From assembly GCA_003601795.1 (NCBI GenBank), contig PIXU01000121.1, forward strand, positions 1-7,347: a stretch of DNA of 7,347 nucleotides, written 5' to 3'. Each line of letters begins with the position of its first letter. The stretch's first letter is position 1. Shown here piece by piece: positions 5,589 to 7,347 of this stretch. The notes below the pieces were generated by a model that saw nothing but the letters and a program-made list of their open reading frames with translations, did not search any database and had not been told where the DNA came from. This DNA is from Candidatus Methanophagales archaeon. GTDB taxonomy: Archaea; Halobacteriota; Syntropharchaeia; Alkanophagales; Methanospirareceae. Made by a program: the position numbers and the translations under genes.

Positions 5589-6200
5589 GGAGGCCACACC
5601 GATAGATATGAGAGTGAACAGGGTGGTTCGAATAAGAGTGCCAAGTACGACACCGAGCCAGGTCATCAAAGGTGGCATGCCAATCAGCCTGCCTACTATT
5701 GAGCCCACTGCAGAACCGGTCCATTGAAGAGGGAACATAACGAGCAGAACAAGTCCCACAAACCCGAATCGTTTCGCCCATCGGTATCTCATTAGCGCCT
5801 TATTACCACTCTCTTCCACCTTCTCCACCATCTTACCTATCAGCGGTATTTTCTTTGCATGGTCGAAGTTCCACACCAGGAACAAAGAGATTACGGCATC
5901 GGAGAAGACGATGAATGCTATGAGACCTGCTGGATGTATCCCCAGCCCCAAACCTGCGGGTATAGCTGCTATTGCGCCTCCAAGAGGCGTGAACGAATAA
6001 ATAATGAAGACTGTTGCATATCTCGTGTACACATCCTGACCTGCTAAGTAGAGTATCACCGCCGCGGCAATACCAAGACAGAAGGGGATAATGAGTTTTG
6101 CTATTGCTAATCGCTCCATCGCTCTTACTCGCTCCACTCGCTCTTTTAATTTCATTTCCATCATCTTTAATTTTTTAATTAATATTTCTGTTCTAACCAT
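5574..6200 (-). CDS. Small multi-drug export family membrane protein (COG2426/PF06695-like)
   Basis: Integral membrane protein of up to 208 residues. After a charged N-terminal helix (about 9-30) there are five hydrophobic stretches near 33-52, 60-82, 88-110, 146-172 and 178-207. The family-like parts are FTPLGGAIAAIPAGLGLGIHP (about 70-90), the cytoplasmic loop with WNFDHAKKIPLIGK, and AKRFGFVGLVLLVMFPLQWTGS followed by VGSIVGRLIGM (142-175). Despite the family name, transport of drugs is not established for most members, so substrate and role are unknown. Coordinates give the longest frame. A start at 6164 (residue 13, 196 residues) is better supported, because the best TATA box (6202-6209) predicts transcription from near 6180, inside the longest frame. 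The gene is convergent with and overlaps the TIM-barrel gene, and is divergent from the mutase gene. Confidence 0.85.
   Translation of the reverse strand: MVRTEILIKKLKMMEMKLKERVERVRAMERLAIAKLIIPFCLGIAAAVILYLAGQDVYTRYATVFIIYSFTPLGGAIAAIPAGLGLGIHPAGLIAFIVFSDAVISLFLVWNFDHAKKIPLIGKMVEKVEESGNKALMRYRWAKRFGFVGLVLLVMFPLQWTGSAVGSIVGRLIGMPPLMTWLGVVLGTLIRTTLFTLISIGVASLFLG
6179..6186 (+). promoter_or_regulatory. TATA-like box for the phosphohexomutase gene
   Basis: TTAATATT, within a longer AT-rich tract at 6166-6187, has its centre about 25 bp upstream of the ATG at 6207. This predicts a leaderless mRNA, in keeping with the absence of a Shine-Dalgarno sequence. The box lies inside the longest reading of the divergent membrane-protein gene. 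Confidence 0.5.
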
Positions 6201-6201
6201 G

Positions 6202-6209
6202 ATTATATG
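6202..6209 (-). promoter_or_regulatory. TATA-like box for the small membrane-protein gene
   Basis: The minus strand reads ACCATATAATCATGG; CATATAAT is the candidate box. It predicts a start near 6180 and so translation from the ATG at 6164 (or 6161 or 6155) instead of 6200. It overlaps the start codon of the divergent phosphohexomutase gene. Confidence 0.4.
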
Positions 6210-7347
6210 GTAGGCGAGATAGTACCCTCACACATATTCAGGGCGTATGACATAAGAGGCATTTACAATGTAGATTTATCGCCAGCGACTATGCAGAGGA
6301 TAGGGTTTGCGCTGGGGATGTATGCGCGGGAGCGGAACGAGCGGAGTGTTGTGGTTGGTAACGATATCCGTGCTACCTCTATTATGTTCGCCAATGCGCT
6401 CATTTCTGGGCTGCTTTATGCCGGCGTGGACGTTACGGATGTAGGAACCACCTCATTTGGTGTGTGCGCGTTCTCAGGTTGGCAATTGAAGAAGGATATA
6501 GTCGCGTATGTGACCGCGTCGCATCTGCCACCCGAGTGGAACGGTTTGAAACTGTACACTGGCGAGGGGGTAGGGTTCCAGGCGGAGGCAAATGAGAAGA
6601 TAAGTGCGATAACAATGGCGACTGCAACGGGCGAGTACGATGGAGTGCCGTGGTCTGAAATCGGGCATTATCACAAATTGCAGATGAGAGAAGAATATAT
6701 AGAATATGTAGCCAGACGATTTCACCACCCGGAGCTCTTTGAAGGCAGGAAGATTGCAGTGGATTGTGGTAACGGCAGCATGGGACTGGTAGCACCGGAT
6801 GTGATGAGACGCGTGCATCTTCGTGCTCATGTGCTGTTCCCTGAACCGGATCCTGCATTCCCGAACAGACCGTCAGAACCCACAGAGTCAACCCTGGGCG
6901 CATTGAAATCAGAAATACAGAGAACGGGCGTGGATTTTGGCGCCGCTTTTGATGGCGACGGAGACCGTGTGGTGATTGTGGATGATCACGGTAGAGTACT
7001 GAGTGCAGATCAGTGTGGTACAATACTGGGAAAGGCACTATTGAAGGAACAAAAGAGACCGGGATCGGTATTAGCAAATGTTGAGTGCTCTATGCTTATA
7101 GAACGTGAGTTAGGGGACTTATGCAGCTCCATACACCGCGTACCGGTGGGGCATACATTCCTGACCAGAGAGGCGAAACGAACGGATGCCGTTCTTGGTA
7201 TAGAATCAAGTGGGCATTACGTCATCCCTTCCTTCTTCCCTTTTGATGACGCGATGGTTGTACCTTTGATAATAGCGGAGATACTGACAAGAACCGGCAA
7301 AAGACTTTCAGAACTGGTGGATGAGTTGCCGAGCTTCCCTAAGGAGC
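6207..7347 (+). CDS. Phosphomannomutase/phosphoglucomutase family protein (3' end cut by window)
   Basis: The first 380 codons of an alpha-D-phosphohexomutase, which moves phosphate between C1 and C6 of hexose phosphates to feed nucleotide-sugar synthesis. It begins MVGEIVPSHIFRAYDIRG, with the usual N-terminal YDIRG motif (14-18). The phosphoserine loop is TASHLPPEWNGLK with Ser105 as the expected phosphorylated residue; the common form is TASHNP, so the Asn is replaced by Leu. The metal loop FDGDGDR is intact (D249, D251, D253, R254). The domain-3 sugar-binding loop is GIESSGH (E333, S335, H337). The phosphate-binding domain 4 and the stop lie beyond the window; full family members are about 430-460 residues. 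ATG 6207 is the first start in the frame, and a TATA box 25 bp upstream suggests a leaderless mRNA. Mannose, glucose or glucosamine specificity cannot be told. The frame is unbroken. Confidence 0.92.
   Translation, partial: MVGEIVPSHIFRAYDIRGIYNVDLSPATMQRIGFALGMYARERNERSVVVGNDIRATSIMFANALISGLLYAGVDVTDVGTTSFGVCAFSGWQLKKDIVAYVTASHLPPEWNGLKLYTGEGVGFQAEANEKISAITMATATGEYDGVPWSEIGHYHKLQMREEYIEYVARRFHHPELFEGRKIAVDCGNGSMGLVAPDVMRRVHLRAHVLFPEPDPAFPNRPSEPTESTLGALKSEIQRTGVDFGAAFDGDGDRVVIVDDHGRVLSADQCGTILGKALLKEQKRPGSVLANVECSMLIERELGDLCSSIHRVPVGHTFLTREAKRTDAVLGIESSGHYVIPSFFPFDDAMVVPLIIAEILTRTGKRLSELVDELPSFPKE

Noticed and set aside
6433..7077. A 214-residue minus-strand open frame
   Set aside because: It is fully antisense to the phosphohexomutase, whose plus-strand frame carries all family motifs. 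The minus-strand product is rich in His, Pro, Arg and Ser with no recognisable domain.
1..7347. CRISPR array, tRNA or rRNA gene, insertion sequence, prophage or defence system
   Set aside because: No regularly spaced repeats, no cloverleaf-like sequence, no transposase, integrase or toxin-antitoxin-like genes, and no terminal inverted repeats were found on reading both strands.

Overview
The window looks archaeal. Most genes are preceded by an AT-rich TATA-like box about 25-31 bp upstream of the start codon, with little or no Shine-Dalgarno sequence, which is the pattern of archaeal promoters and leaderless or short-leader mRNAs. The protein types (archaeal-style adenine deaminase, XRE-type regulator with a C-terminal sensor-like domain, COG2426-type small membrane protein, archaeal phosphomannomutase-like enzyme, MVF-superfamily flippase) fit a euryarchaeon of the methanogen/ANME kind. 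That placement is an inference from gene content, not a firm assignment.

Layout, left to right. (1) 133-1686, minus: a polysaccharide flippase with its own TATA box and Shine-Dalgarno sequence, and a T-rich stretch after its stop. (2) 1687-1983: a regulatory stretch of about 300 bp between the flippase and a divergent adenine deaminase. It holds three TATA-like boxes, a pair of 8-bp direct repeats one helical turn apart, and a possible 35-residue single-pass membrane peptide. (3) 1984-3657, plus: a complete adenine deaminase, probably leaderless. (4) 3658-3713: a GATC-rich repetitive spacer between convergent genes. (5) 3714-4151 and 4189-4716, both minus: an unrecognised basic/acidic protein with two candidate helix-turn-helix segments, and upstream of it an XRE-type regulator with a putative ligand-binding domain. 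(6) 4767-5588, plus: a TIM-barrel protein of the xylose isomerase/AP endonuclease 2 family, divergent from the regulator across only 50 bp. (7) 5574-6200, minus: a small multi-drug-export-family membrane protein that overlaps the TIM-barrel gene tail to tail by 15 bp. (8) 6207 to the window end, plus: a phosphomannomutase/phosphoglucomutase-family enzyme, cut off by the window edge after 380 codons, whose start is only 6 bp from the longest possible start of the divergent membrane protein.

The genes do not form one long operon; they are mostly divergent or convergent single units. Functional links that can be suggested are surface glycan synthesis (flippase and hexose-phosphate mutase, though far apart), purine salvage (adenine deaminase), and a possible regulator-plus-target unit formed by the XRE regulator, the small HTH-like protein and the divergent TIM-barrel enzyme. 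No RNA gene, insertion sequence, CRISPR array or clear defence system was seen.
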